A stretch of 64,000 bases of DNA from an uncultured Nocardioides sp. (GCF_947488515.1 NZ_CANKZF010000002.1:594294-658293), one strand, 5' to 3'; numbered from the stretch's first letter, positions 26,701-36,335 are shown. Notes: generated from the letters alone by a model not told the origin. Numbers and translations: made by a program.

Positions 26701-27516
26701 ATGCTTGACGTTGATCTGCACCACGGGGCGTCGACGGACGTCGGTCTGGTGCGGAAGGTCAACGAGGACTCCTACCTCGTGGCGCCTCCCGTCTTCGTCG
26801 TCGCCGACGGCATGGGCGGCCACTCCGGCGGCGACGTCGCGAGCCAGATGGTGGTCGAGGAGTTCCAGCGCCTCGCCGAGTCCTACGACCCGCGACGTGG
26901 GGCCGAGCTCGTCGCCGACGCCTTCACCCGCGCGCAGGCGCGCATCGTCGACTACGGCGACGCCCACCGAGCGATGCAGCCCGGCTGGCACGCCGGCACG
27001 ACCGCCGTGGTGGCGGTCCTCGTCGTCGACGACGGCGTCACCAAGTGGCTCCTGGCCAACCTCGGCGACTCCCGGATCTACCGCATCGTCGAGCGCCGGC
27101 TGGAGCAGGTGAGCGTCGACCACTCGGTCGTCCAGGAGCTCATCGACGCCGGCCGCATCACCGTCGAGGAAGCCTCGGTCCACCCCGAGCGGCACGTCAT
27201 CACCCGCGCGCTCGGCAGCCCGGAGGGGATCCGCCCCGACTTCTTCCTCCTGCCCCTCGGCTCGGTCGAGCGCCTGCTGCTGTGCAGCGACGGCGTGACC
27301 GGGATGATCGGTGACAAGGAGATCGAGGAGATCCTCGAGTCCGTCGCCGACCCCCGCGACGCCGCCGACGCACTGGTGCGGGCCGCGGTCGCGGCCGGTG
27401 GTCGCGACAACGCCACTGCGGTGGTGGTCGATGTGGTGGGATTGGTGAAGGACGCGACCTATGACTCCCGGCGCCAGCAGGAGAGTCTCGAATCGAAGCT
27501 GGGGGGACGACTGTGA
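26701..27516 (+). CDS. PP2C-family serine/threonine phosphatase
   Basis: The 271-residue protein is a soluble PPM-type phosphatase. Metal-binding motifs are VNEDSY, VVADGMGGHSGGD, ANLGDSRIY and RDNATAVVV, all intact. It opens a set with two FHA-domain proteins, which bind phosphothreonine, so it likely reverses kinase signals read by them. No kinase is encoded nearby. The ATG at 26701 has AGAGGG upstream; its stop overlaps the next gene (GTGA). Confidence 0.9.
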   Translation: MLDVDLHHGASTDVGLVRKVNEDSYLVAPPVFVVADGMGGHSGGDVASQMVVEEFQRLAESYDPRRGAELVADAFTRAQARIVDYGDAHRAMQPGWHAGTTAVVAVLVVDDGVTKWLLANLGDSRIYRIVERRLEQVSVDHSVVQELIDAGRITVEEASVHPERHVITRALGSPEGIRPDFFLLPLGSVERLLLCSDGVTGMIGDKEIEEILESVADPRDAADALVRAAVAAGGRDNATAVVVDVVGLVKDATYDSRRQQESLESKLGGRL

Positions 27517-28610
27517 GCAGTGAGGCGAGGTTCACGCCGGGGGACTGGTACGCCGTCGTCGGCGAGCAGGTGACGGTCCTGCTGCCCGTCAGCCAGCGCG
27601 GTCGGGTGGCCGCGCTGTGGGACCTCGCCGACTCCGGTGCCGCGGCCGACGCCCTGCTCGACGCCCTGCTCGCAGGCGGGCTGTCCTCGCTCGACCACTT
27701 CGCCCTCGTCGCCCACGACGACGACGCGACCCGCCTCATCGTGCGGGGGGCGCCCACCGCGACCGTGTCCTCGACCGGTGGCGAGGAGATCCTCAGCGCG
27801 TCCCCCGGTGCAGCCTGGGCCGAGCAGGTCCTCACCGGCGTGACCAGCGTCCGGGTGACGCTCACCGGCGAGGGCTCCGCCGACCACCCCCTCACCGCCG
27901 GCCTGGCCCGCGTCTCGGTCGTGGAGTTCGGTACGCCGTCCGAGGCAGCGCCGGAGCCGGAGCCGGACCCGGAGTCCAGCCTCGAGGCGGCTCCGGAGCC
28001 CGAGGCAGTCCCGGAACCCGACCCCACCCCGGACCCCACCCCGGAGCCCACCCCTGAGCCCCAGGCGGCCCCCGCGCCGCCCGCCGCGCCAATGCAGTTC
28101 GGCGCGCCCGGCGACGACCCGACGCCGACCGGCGAGACCCCCGTCGTCGAGGACGAGTGGCCCGACCGTGACGGCCAGACCCAGGTCGGCCCCCCGCACG
28201 CCGACTTCGAGCGCCCGCCCATCCCCGGCCAGGAGATCGCGCCCGACGTGGTCTCGCAGCCGGTCGCGTCCCTCGTCTTCTCCACCGGCGACGTGGTCGC
28301 CGTCGACCGCACCGTGCTGGTGGGTCGCGCGCCCGAGGCGGGCCGCTTCGCCTCCCACGACCAGCCCCACGTCGTGACAGTGCCCAGCCCGCACCAGGAG
28401 ATCTCCTCGACCCACCTCGAGATCCGCCCGGGCGCGGGGGCCGACCACGGGTCGGCCATCGCGACCGACCTCGGCTCCACCAACGGCACCGTCCTGGCCC
28501 AACCGGGTCTCGACGCCGAGGACCTCACGCCCGGCATCGCCGTCAGCCTGATCCCCGGCGCCGTCCTCGACCTCGGCGACGGAGTGACCATCCAGGTCAC
28601 CAACCCCTGA
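27513..28610 (+). CDS. FHA-domain protein with Pro/Glu-rich linker
   Basis: The 365-residue protein has an N-terminal region of about 145 residues without a clear family, a low-complexity linker (about 148-195) built from PEP, PDP and PTP units, and a C-terminal FHA domain (about 255-365) with VGRAPE, STHLEI and DLGSTNGT, the residues that contact phosphothreonine. No membrane segment is seen. It is coupled to the PP2C gene by a GTGA overlap. Confidence 0.85.
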   Translation: MSSEARFTPGDWYAVVGEQVTVLLPVSQRGRVAALWDLADSGAAADALLDALLAGGLSSLDHFALVAHDDDATRLIVRGAPTATVSSTGGEEILSASPGAAWAEQVLTGVTSVRVTLTGEGSADHPLTAGLARVSVVEFGTPSEAAPEPEPDPESSLEAAPEPEAVPEPDPTPDPTPEPTPEPQAAPAPPAAPMQFGAPGDDPTPTGETPVVEDEWPDRDGQTQVGPPHADFERPPIPGQEIAPDVVSQPVASLVFSTGDVVAVDRTVLVGRAPEAGRFASHDQPHVVTVPSPHQEISSTHLEIRPGAGADHGSAIATDLGSTNGTVLAQPGLDAEDLTPGIAVSLIPGAVLDLGDGVTIQVTNP

Positions 28611-28632
28611 TCAGCACCCACCGAGACCCCCC

Positions 28633-29829
28633 GTGACCCAGCACCCCCAGGCCATGACCTACCCCATCGCCCAGCTCGAACGACGCTTCGCCGCCCTCGT
28701 CATCGACCGCCTCCTGGCCTGGACCGTCATCGCCGGCGTCGGCGTGGCGACCGCGCTGCTCGTCTCCGACGACGTGTGGACCGTGGTCGGCGCGGTCGCC
28801 GGCGCGACGGTGCTCCTCTGGCTGGTGCTGTCCGTCGTGGTCGGCCTCACCGGCACGTCGCCCGGCAAGGCGGTGACCGGCCTGCGCGTGGTGCACCACG
28901 GCACCGGCACCCCGATCGGGGTCGGCCCGGCGCTGCTCCGCTCGCTCGTGCTGGGCGTGGCGGGACTGCCCACCTTCGGCATCGGCCTGGCCACCCTGGC
29001 CTGGACCGCCGTGGAGGACCGCGGCCGCCAGCGTCGCGGGTGGCACGACCACCTGACCAACACGGTCGTGGTCGACGTACGCCCGGTCGTCGAGGTCGCC
29101 GACACCGCCGTCGACGACGGCCCGCGCCACATCGTCAACCTCACCGCGATGCGGCTCGTCCCGGCGCCGCCCGTCGAGCAGGTGCGGACCCCTGAGCGCA
29201 CCGAGCACTCCATGCGCCGCCAGCCGCTGCCCGCCGACCTCGCTCGACCCGCGATCCCGGCGCCCACCTCGGCGCCCGCCCAGGCGCCCGCCCAAGCGCC
29301 CCGGCCCGCGCCCGTTCAGGCCGCGCCACCGGCCCAGGCCCCGCAGCAGCCCGTGCCCGCCCAGCAGCCACAGCCGGTGCCCCCGCAGCAGTGGTCGCCT
29401 CCGGCGGCCCAGCAGCAGGCCCCGCCGTCCCACCGCGCGCCCGCGCCCGCGCCCGCGCCCCGGCCCGCCCCGGCGCCGGGCACTCCGATGACGCCGCCGC
29501 GCTGGCGCGTGCACTTCGACAACGGCGAGAGCTTCGTGATCGCCGGCCTCGCACTGGTCGGGCGCCGTCCCGAGGCTCGCTCGGGCGAGCAGGTGGCCCA
29601 CCTCATCCCGCTGGCCTCGGCCGACATGTCGGTCTCCAAGACGCACGCCCAGTTCGGCCCCGCACCCGACGGGACGATCGTGGTGATGGACCGCGGCTCG
29701 ACCAACGGCACGGTCCTCGTGCGCCAGGGCGTCTCGCGCCAGCTGGCACCGGGCAAGCCTGCGGCGCTGGTCGACGGCGACAAGGTCGTCTACGGCGACC
29801 GCGAGATGCTCATCTCCCGGGAGGGCTGA
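28633..29829 (+). CDS. RDD membrane domain fused to an FHA domain
   Basis: The 398-residue protein begins with an RDD domain (RRFAALVIDRLLAW and GTSPGKAVTGLRVVHHG) holding about three membrane segments, continues with a Pro/Ala/Gln-rich linker of about 100 residues and ends in a cytoplasmic FHA domain (VGRRPEARSG, VSKTHAQFG, DRGSTNGT). It may recruit phosphorylated partners to the membrane. The GTG at 28633 is used; ATG at 28654 is an alternative that would cost seven residues. Confidence 0.83.
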   Translation: MTQHPQAMTYPIAQLERRFAALVIDRLLAWTVIAGVGVATALLVSDDVWTVVGAVAGATVLLWLVLSVVVGLTGTSPGKAVTGLRVVHHGTGTPIGVGPALLRSLVLGVAGLPTFGIGLATLAWTAVEDRGRQRRGWHDHLTNTVVVDVRPVVEVADTAVDDGPRHIVNLTAMRLVPAPPVEQVRTPERTEHSMRRQPLPADLARPAIPAPTSAPAQAPAQAPRPAPVQAAPPAQAPQQPVPAQQPQPVPPQQWSPPAAQQQAPPSHRAPAPAPAPRPAPAPGTPMTPPRWRVHFDNGESFVIAGLALVGRRPEARSGEQVAHLIPLASADMSVSKTHAQFGPAPDGTIVVMDRGSTNGTVLVRQGVSRQLAPGKPAALVDGDKVVYGDREMLISREG

Positions 29830-29856
29830 GTCCCGCAGCAGCTCCGACGGGGCAGG

Positions 29857-31713
29857 ATGTGCGACGTGCCGACCTTCCTGGACCTGCTCTACGACGAGGC
29901 GCCGCTGGCCGCCTTCGACGAGCACCTCGCGCAGTGCGAGGCGGATCTGGGCGAGGCCGATGCGGCCGTGGTGCGCTCGGAGTACGACGTGGCGGTGCGG
30001 CTGCGCGACCTGATGGGCCGGATGCGCTCCCGGGAGGCCGAGCTCTCCGCGCTCTACGAGACCGCCTCCGACCTCACCGCGATCCGCGACGTCGACACCA
30101 TCCTCGGGGCGATCGTGCGACGCGCGCGTCAGCTCCTGCACTGCGACATGACCTACCTCTCGCTCAACGACGAGGGCGACGGCGCGTCCTACATGAAGGT
30201 CACCGACGGGGCGCTGACCCGCGAGTTCCAGACCCTGCGGCTGCCGCTCGGCACCGGCCTGCTGGGGCTGGTCGCCCAGACGGGCGCGGCCTACTTCACC
30301 GAGGACTACGCCTCGGACGAGCGCTTCGTGCACCAGGGCTACATCGACGAGGCGGTGGCCGGTGAGCAGATCCGCGCCATCCTCGGCGTGCCCCTGGTCC
30401 TCGACGGCGTGGTGATCGGGGCCCTCCTGGCGGTTCACCGGTCCGTGCGCCGCTTCCCGCAGTCGGAGGTCAGCCTGCTCACCTCCTTCGCGGCCCACGC
30501 GGTGGTGGCGCTGGAGAACGCCCGCCTGTTCGTCGAGCTCGACGAGGCCAACCGCTCCCTCACCCGGCACACCGAGGCCGTCGACGCCGCCGCGCTGGCC
30601 CACGACCGGCTCACCGACCTGCTCATCGGCGGCGGTGGCGTGGCCGAGGTGGCCGAGGTGCTCTCCGGCGTGCTCCACGGCGCGGTGTCGGTCTGGACGC
30701 CCACCGGCGAGCTGCTGGCGGGGGACGACGCCCCGCAGGCGCGGCCGGACGCGGTGCCCGAGGCGGTGGCCGAGGCGGTGACCTCGGGCCGCTCGGTGCC
30801 GACCGGGTCGGGGCTCGTCGCCGCCGCGCTCGCCCGCACCGAGCACGTCGCCACCCTGGTCCTGCGACGCGACGAGCCGCTCGACCTCGCCGGGCGTCGT
30901 ACCCTCGAGCGCGGAGCGCTGGTCACCGCGCTGGTGCTGCTCTTCGCCCGCTCCGTCACCGACGCCGAGGAGCGCCTCGGCGGCCAGCTCCTCGCCGACC
31001 TGCTGGAGTCCGACCCCGACTCGCGCGAGCGGTTGCGCGACCGCGTACGACGCCACAGCGCCAGTCTCGACGGTCCCGTGGTGGTCGCCGCCGCCACGGT
31101 GGACGGCGCGGACCGGCACCGCGCAAGCCGCGCCGCCGTGGCCCTCGCGCGGCGCAGCTCCGGCCTGGCCGGCGAGCACCGCGGCGCCGTGGTCGTGGTG
31201 GTGCCGAGCGAGGACCCCCGCCGCGTCGGGGCGGACCTGCAGGCGGCCGTGGCCGAGCTCGGGGGAGTGGCGACCGTCGGTGTTGCCGGCACGAGCGATG
31301 CGCTCCACGCTGACCGGCTGGTCACGGCCCACGACGAGGCGCGCCGCTGCCTCGACACGCTGGTCCGCCTCGGGCGGCGCGGCGCCGTGAGCGACCCGGC
31401 GGGCCTCGGCGTCGCCCGCCTGCTCCTCGGCGACAACGACCCCGCCCACGTCACCGCCTTCATCGAGGCCACGATCGGGCCGGTGCGCGGGTGGGACGAG
31501 CGCCGGGGGACCGGGCTCGTTGCGACGCTGGAGGCGTGGTTCGCGAGCGGGGGCCACCTCAGGGACACCGCGGTCGCACTGCACCTGCACCCCAACACCG
31601 TGACGCAGCGGCTCGAACGGGTCGGCGAGCTCCTCGGTGCGGGATGGCGCGAGCCCGAGCGGTCGCTGGACCTGCAGCTCGCGCTCCGGCTGGCCCGCCT
31701 GCAGGACGGCTGA
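29857..31713 (+). CDS. GAF-domain regulator of the PucR/CdaR type
   Basis: The 618-residue protein has a GAF domain (about 80-225; TAIRDVDTILGAIVRRA, LGVPLVLDGVVIGALLAVHR) and a C-terminal PucR-type helix-turn-helix (about 560-615; GHLRDTAVALHLHPNTVTQRL). Such regulators often control an adjacent catabolic operon; here 3-hydroxybutyrate dehydrogenase and a carboxylate-type transporter follow. The start ATG has GGGGCAGG upstream. The effector is unknown. Confidence 0.83.
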   Translation: MCDVPTFLDLLYDEAPLAAFDEHLAQCEADLGEADAAVVRSEYDVAVRLRDLMGRMRSREAELSALYETASDLTAIRDVDTILGAIVRRARQLLHCDMTYLSLNDEGDGASYMKVTDGALTREFQTLRLPLGTGLLGLVAQTGAAYFTEDYASDERFVHQGYIDEAVAGEQIRAILGVPLVLDGVVIGALLAVHRSVRRFPQSEVSLLTSFAAHAVVALENARLFVELDEANRSLTRHTEAVDAAALAHDRLTDLLIGGGGVAEVAEVLSGVLHGAVSVWTPTGELLAGDDAPQARPDAVPEAVAEAVTSGRSVPTGSGLVAAALARTEHVATLVLRRDEPLDLAGRRTLERGALVTALVLLFARSVTDAEERLGGQLLADLLESDPDSRERLRDRVRRHSASLDGPVVVAAATVDGADRHRASRAAVALARRSSGLAGEHRGAVVVVVPSEDPRRVGADLQAAVAELGGVATVGVAGTSDALHADRLVTAHDEARRCLDTLVRLGRRGAVSDPAGLGVARLLLGDNDPAHVTAFIEATIGPVRGWDERRGTGLVATLEAWFASGGHLRDTAVALHLHPNTVTQRLERVGELLGAGWREPERSLDLQLALRLARLQDG

Positions 31714-31725
31714 CACGCCTGAAGG

Positions 31726-31763
31726 TGTGGGTCCCCCACATGCTCGGGCCACAACTGTAGTTG
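31726..31763. promoter_or_regulatory. Two inverted repeats before bdhA, possible PucR-type operators
   Basis: TGTGGG-TCC-CCCACA (31726-31740) and CAACT-GT-AGTTG (31752-31763) stand between the regulator and bdhA. The probable minus-10 TACGGT is at 31797-31802, so the second palindrome lies just upstream of the minus-35 region, a usual activator position. The first could also act as a short terminator. Confidence 0.45.
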
Positions 31764-31809
31764 CATTCCCCATGTGCGCTGCGTCACTCCGCTCCCTACG
31801 GTGAGGGCC

Positions 31810-32580
31810 ATGACCACCGCCACCCCCGTCGCACCGCCCGCCCTCACCGGACGCCGGGCCCTGGTCACGGGCGCCGCCAGCGGCATCGGTGCGGCGGTCG
31901 CGGCGCGGCTCGCCGAGGCCGGCGCCGAGGTCCACCTGCTCGACCGCGACGACGAGGGCGTCGCCAAGGTCGCCGCGCAGGTGCACGGCACCCCGCACGT
32001 CGTCGACCTCACGGACGAGGCGGCCATCGCCGCCCTCGACCTCGACGTCGACATCCTCGTCAACAACGCCGGCATCCAGCACGTCGCCCCGGTCGAGGAC
32101 TTCGACCCCGAGCGGTTCCGGGCGATCCACGCGCTCATGCTGCACGCGCCGTTCCTGCTCGCGCGTCGCGTCCTGCCCGGCATGTACTCCCGGGGCTGGG
32201 GCCGACTCGTCCACGTGTCGAGCGTCCACGGCCACCGCGCGTCGGCCTACAAGTCGGCGTACGTCAGCGCCAAGCACGGCCTCGAGGGGTTGTCGAAGGT
32301 CATCGCGCTCGAGGCGGCGGACAAGGGCGTCACCAGCAACACCGTCTGTCCCGGCTACGTCCGCACGCCGCTGGTCGAGGGCCAGCTCACCGACCAGGCG
32401 CGCGCCCACGGCATCGCGGAGGACGAGGTCCTCGACTCCGTCCTGCTCGCCCGCACCCCGCTCAAGCGGCTCGTCGAGCCGGAGGAGGTCGCCGACGCGG
32501 TGGCCTTCCTGTGCAGCCCGGCCGCGACGTCGATGACCGGGACCTCCCTCTCCCTCGACGGCGGCTGGACCGCCGCCTAG
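31810..32580 (+). CDS. bdhA: 3-hydroxybutyrate dehydrogenase (short-chain family)
   Basis: The 256-residue enzyme should oxidise (R)-3-hydroxybutyrate to acetoacetate with NAD+. Visible are the cofactor motif TGAASGIG, NNAG, the catalytic Ser in HVSSVHG, YVSAK (Tyr-Lys), and CPGYVRTPLVEGQ, which is typical of BdhA rather than of generic SDRs. The ATG at 31810 is supported by the TACGGT element ending seven bases before it and by TGAGGG. A transporter gene follows 46 bases later. Confidence 0.85.
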   Translation: MTTATPVAPPALTGRRALVTGAASGIGAAVAARLAEAGAEVHLLDRDDEGVAKVAAQVHGTPHVVDLTDEAAIAALDLDVDILVNNAGIQHVAPVEDFDPERFRAIHALMLHAPFLLARRVLPGMYSRGWGRLVHVSSVHGHRASAYKSAYVSAKHGLEGLSKVIALEAADKGVTSNTVCPGYVRTPLVEGQLTDQARAHGIAEDEVLDSVLLARTPLKRLVEPEEVADAVAFLCSPAATSMTGTSLSLDGGWTAA

Positions 32581-32626
32581 CCCCACCCCGCCACGCCTCC
32601 TGATCTCCCCCCATGAAAGGCACGTC

Positions 32627-33997
32627 ATGAGCACCGACACCACCAGCACCGCCGGGCGCGGGGCGTCCGGCACCGAGCCGGAACGCACCAGCATCGTCAA
32701 GGTCGTCTTCGCCTCGCTGATCGGCACCGCCGTCGAGTGGTACGACTTCTTCCTCTACGGCTCCGCCGCGGCGCTCGTCTTCGGCACGCTGTTCTTCCCC
32801 GAGAGCGAGCCCGCCACCGCGACGCTGCTGGCCTTCGGCACCTACGCGCTCGGCTTCGTCGCCCGCCCCCTCGGCGGCATCGTCTTCGGGCACTTCGGTG
32901 ACAAGGTCGGGCGCAAGAAGATGCTGGTCGCGTCGCTCTTCCTCATGGGCCTCGCGACCTTCGCCATCGGGCTGCTGCCGACGTACGCCTCCATCGGCGT
33001 CGCCGCGCCGCTGCTGCTGCTGACCTGCCGCCTGCTGCAGGGCTTCGCGGTCGGCGGCGAGTGGGGTGGCGCCGTCCTGATGGCCGCCGAGCACGGCGAC
33101 GACGCGCAGCGCGGCTTCTGGTCCTCGTGGCCGCAGGCGGGCGTGGCGCTGGGCAACCTGTTCGCCACCGGTGTGCTGTGGGTGCTCGCGGCCGTCCAGT
33201 CCGACGCCGCCTTCGAGTCCTGGGGCTGGCGCGTGCCGTTCCTGCTGAGCGCGGTGCTGGTCGCGGTCGGCCTGTGGGTGCGCCTCTCGATCGAGGAGTC
33301 CCCGGTCTTCGCCGAGGCCAAGGCCGAGCTCGAGACCAAGGAGACCCCGCACCTGCCGTTGGTCGAGGTCTTCCGCAAGTACCCCAAGGAGGTCCTGGTG
33401 GCCATGGGGATGCGCATGGCCGAGAACATCTCCTACTACCTGTTCACGATCATCTCGATCTCGTTCCTCACGATCTACGCCGGCACCGCCGACGACAAGT
33501 CGCTGATCCTCAAGGCGCTGCTGATCGGCTCCGTGGTGCACTTCGTGACCATCCCGCTGGTCGGCGCGCTCAGCGACCGCATCGGGCGTCGACCCCTCTA
33601 CCTCGTCGGCGCGGTCGGTGTCGCGGCGTGGTCGTGGGTCTTCTTCGACCTGATCGCCTCGCGGTCCGAGGGCAAGATCATCCTCGCGATCGTCGTCGGC
33701 CTGGTCCTGCACGCGCTGATGTACGCCCCGCAGGCCGCGTTCTTCTCGGAGCTCTTCGGCACCTCGGTCCGCTACACCGGTGCCTCCGTCGGCTACCAGC
33801 TCGCCTCGATCTTCGCGGGCGCCCTCGCCCCGATCATCGCGATCGAGCTGCTCGGCGACGCGAGCGAGGGCGTCACCAACGTGCCCAAGGTGGCGATCTA
33901 CATGACGATCGCGTCGGTGATCACCGTCATCTCCGTGCTGGTCGCCCAGGAGACCAAGGCCACCTCGCTGCGCCACGACCGGGTGCTGCAGGACTGA
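32627..33997 (+). CDS. MHS-family MFS transporter
   Basis: The 456-residue membrane protein belongs to the metabolite:H+ symporter group (proline/betaine, ketoglutarate, shikimate type). Signatures are GTAVEWYDFFLYG near helix 1, FGHFGDKVGRKKML after helix 2 and RLLQGFAVGGEWGGA. About twelve membrane segments are visible. Placement after bdhA suggests uptake of 3-hydroxybutyrate or a related acid. GAAAGG precedes the ATG. Confidence 0.87.
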   Translation: MSTDTTSTAGRGASGTEPERTSIVKVVFASLIGTAVEWYDFFLYGSAAALVFGTLFFPESEPATATLLAFGTYALGFVARPLGGIVFGHFGDKVGRKKMLVASLFLMGLATFAIGLLPTYASIGVAAPLLLLTCRLLQGFAVGGEWGGAVLMAAEHGDDAQRGFWSSWPQAGVALGNLFATGVLWVLAAVQSDAAFESWGWRVPFLLSAVLVAVGLWVRLSIEESPVFAEAKAELETKETPHLPLVEVFRKYPKEVLVAMGMRMAENISYYLFTIISISFLTIYAGTADDKSLILKALLIGSVVHFVTIPLVGALSDRIGRRPLYLVGAVGVAAWSWVFFDLIASRSEGKIILAIVVGLVLHALMYAPQAAFFSELFGTSVRYTGASVGYQLASIFAGALAPIIAIELLGDASEGVTNVPKVAIYMTIASVITVISVLVAQETKATSLRHDRVLQD

Positions 33998-34015
33998 GCC
34001 TGCCCGCCCCGCTCA

Positions 34016-34046
34016 CGGGCCGTCGTCCCACCTGGACGGCGGCCCG
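34016..34046 (+). terminator. Terminator hairpin after the MHS transporter
   Basis: CGGGCCGTCGTCC (34016-34028) pairs with GGACGGCGGCCCG (34034-34046) with one G-T pair and a five-base loop, between convergent genes. Confidence 0.75.
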
Positions 34047-34065
34047 TTCGGCGTGCGGGGTCAGG

Positions 34066-36177
34066 TCAGCGGGTGAGAGCGACCGGCACGCGGGTGACGC
34101 CCCCGCGGGCGCCGAGCCAGACGAGCATCCCGTCGTCGAGCCGGCCGGGAGCAGTGGGCCCGGAGACCGTGATCGTGAAGTCGGCCGACTCGCCGGGGGC
34201 CAGGCGTACGGCGAGGGGCTGTACCCGCACGCGGTGGGCGGTGAAGCCGCGCGTGGTGACGGAGAAGTACTCCGGGCGGGTCCCGATGTTGGTCACCGTG
34301 CGCACCGCTCGGCGCTGCCGCCCCGGCATCAGGAGCGACGTCGTGTTGAGCCGCGCCAGGGAGTGGTGGCGCATCGCGCGGCGCCACTGCTCCGGAGCGA
34401 CCTCGAGCGCGAGGTTGGCGTCGGGGGCGCGGCTCGGGAGGGCGCCGGCGCCCTGCTCGAGGACGGACGAGCCGGGGATCGGGCGGGCCGACGTCGCGAG
34501 GAGCGACCGGACGACCGACGCGGACCGGTCGGGGTGCTCACCGAGGACAAGCGCCGCGAGACCGCTCGCGTGGGCGGTGGCCGCCGAGCTGCCGCTGAAG
34601 ACGCCCCACGTCCGGCCGGTCGACTCCGGCAGGGCACCGAGCACGGCGTCGCCGTCGGCCACGGCGTCCGGCTTGACCGACGTCCCGCGGGGGTCGCCGG
34701 CGGCGCTCCACCGGGCCGTACGTCGCGTCCCGGGGTCACCGGCGATGCGGGAGACCGTCACGCGGGTGTCGGGGTGCCGTGACACCCATCGGCTGAACGT
34801 GCGGCCGGCCGATGCGGACAGGTGGACCGTCGGGACGGAGTGGAGGTCGGCGGTCACGGAGCCGGGGCGTCGGTTGACGAGCACCATGGCGCGGCCACCG
34901 GCCTGCGCGACGGACTCGGACTTGTCGATGCGCCCGATCCCGCCTCGCTGGCAGACCACGACCCGGTCGGCGACCAGGCGCGAGTCGAGGGCCTCCAGGC
35001 GGCACTGCGCGGCCTCGCGTCGCGTCGCCCCGGGGGTCGCCGCGTCCTGGGCCAGCACGGCGCGGCCCCGCACCGTGGCAGGGCGCCCGCCGCCGTCCCA
35101 CGACCGGCCGCCGGGGAGCGCGACCCGGCCCCGCGACATCCGGCCCACGGCGGCGCCGACGGTCGTGACCCACGGGGCCGCGTGCGCGGCGTAGGCCGAC
35201 GCTCCGGAGTTGCCGGACGCGCCGATGACGACCACGTCGGCCTCGGCGGCGCCGAGGAGCGCGACCTGGAGGGTGTCGATGAGCTCGCCCCCGGCGAGGG
35301 CGAGGCTGAGGACATCGACGCCGTCGGCGACAGCGGCGTCGACCGCGGACACGACGTCGGCGGTCGAGCAGCCGTCGTCGGCGGGGTCGGGTGCTCCCCA
35401 GCAGGCCTTGTAGGTGGCGACCCGCGCCTGCGGGGCAACGCCGCCGAAGAAGCCGGCGTCACGGTCGTCGACCCGGACGCTGACTCCGGCGTTGCCGGCC
35501 GCGACCGAGGAGACCTGCGTGCCGTGCCCGAGCGCGTCGCGGGGCGACAGCGACTCCGAGGATCTCACGCGGTCGGCGCCGAAGCCGCCGACGTACCAGC
35601 GGGCGCCGACGATCTTGCGGGTGCAGTCGTCGGCCGTCCAGCCGTCGCCCTCGGCGCACGCGCCGGTGAAGCCCTCGGGGTCGGCGCCGAGGCCCGGCAC
35701 CTCCGCGAAGGCCGGCGACTCCGGCGCGATGCCCGAGTCGACGACGCCGATCACCACGCCGGCCCCGCCCCGCAGGCGGGGGCTGGCCGCGGCGCCACGG
35801 ACGGCCGCGAACGACGTCCGCCCGGCCATCGGGCGGATGGAGTCGGCCTCGACCGACGCGACGCCGGGCTGGTCGACGAGCGCGGTCAGCTGGGCCTCGG
35901 TCAGGCGGACCGCGAAGCCGTTGAGCGCGGTGGTCCAGCGGTAGACGGGCTCACCGGCACCGACGGCGGTGAGCACGGCGTCCTGCGCGGCCAGCAGCTC
36001 GGGTGCCTCCGCGCGGCCGGCGGCGGTGCCGCCGCCGTTCATCGTCACGAGGGCGAGGTCACCCGGCGCTGCGGTGGGCGGGGCGTCGTCGGCGGTCGCG
36101 ACGGCAGGGACGGACAGGCCCAGGGCGAGCGCGAGCAGGCCGCAGCCGATCGACCGTCTGGTCCGTCGTGTCCGCAC
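34066..36177 (-). CDS. Secreted subtilisin-like serine protease (S8 family)
   Basis: The 703-residue protein starts with a signal peptide (GCGLLALALGLSVPAVATA), then a propeptide-like I9 region, the peptidase domain with Asp147 (VVDSG), His218 (GHGTQ) and Ser531 (SGSSAATAHASG), a PA-type insert between His and Ser, and a C-terminal beta domain. The oxyanion Asn is in GASGNSG. Around the Ser the usual GTSMA reads GSSAA. The GTG at 36177 is chosen because GGGAGAG lies just upstream. It is an exported protease; substrate unknown. Confidence 0.85.
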   Translation of the reverse strand: MRTRRTRRSIGCGLLALALGLSVPAVATADDAPPTAAPGDLALVTMNGGGTAAGRAEAPELLAAQDAVLTAVGAGEPVYRWTTALNGFAVRLTEAQLTALVDQPGVASVEADSIRPMAGRTSFAAVRGAAASPRLRGGAGVVIGVVDSGIAPESPAFAEVPGLGADPEGFTGACAEGDGWTADDCTRKIVGARWYVGGFGADRVRSSESLSPRDALGHGTQVSSVAAGNAGVSVRVDDRDAGFFGGVAPQARVATYKACWGAPDPADDGCSTADVVSAVDAAVADGVDVLSLALAGGELIDTLQVALLGAAEADVVVIGASGNSGASAYAAHAAPWVTTVGAAVGRMSRGRVALPGGRSWDGGGRPATVRGRAVLAQDAATPGATRREAAQCRLEALDSRLVADRVVVCQRGGIGRIDKSESVAQAGGRAMVLVNRRPGSVTADLHSVPTVHLSASAGRTFSRWVSRHPDTRVTVSRIAGDPGTRRTARWSAAGDPRGTSVKPDAVADGDAVLGALPESTGRTWGVFSGSSAATAHASGLAALVLGEHPDRSASVVRSLLATSARPIPGSSVLEQGAGALPSRAPDANLALEVAPEQWRRAMRHHSLARLNTTSLLMPGRQRRAVRTVTNIGTRPEYFSVTTRGFTAHRVRVQPLAVRLAPGESADFTITVSGPTAPGRLDDGMLVWLGARGGVTRVPVALTR

Positions 36178-36304
36178 GTGTCTCTCCCGCTCAGCAGCTC
36201 TGGTCACCCTCCACCCCCAGCGGGGGACCCCCGAGCCTCCCATGGTCCCAGTAGTGCCGTCAGCAAATCAAAGCCCTCCCCCCAGGACCCGGCTCCAGAA
36301 CCCG

Positions 36305-36335
36305 TTGGTCGGGGGTCGGTGGCGCCCCCTATCCT
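36305..36335 (+). promoter_or_regulatory. Probable promoter of the cold shock gene
   Basis: TTGGTC (36305-36310) and TATCCT (36330-36335) stand 19 bases apart. The spacer is slightly long. The rest of the 214-base gap between the divergent protease and csp genes shows no gene. Confidence 0.4.

Noticed and set aside
28597..32727. Minus-strand open frame of 1376 codons
   Set aside because: It runs antisense across five well-supported genes; long stop-free antisense frames are expected in such GC-rich coding DNA, and the translated sequence is low in family motifs.
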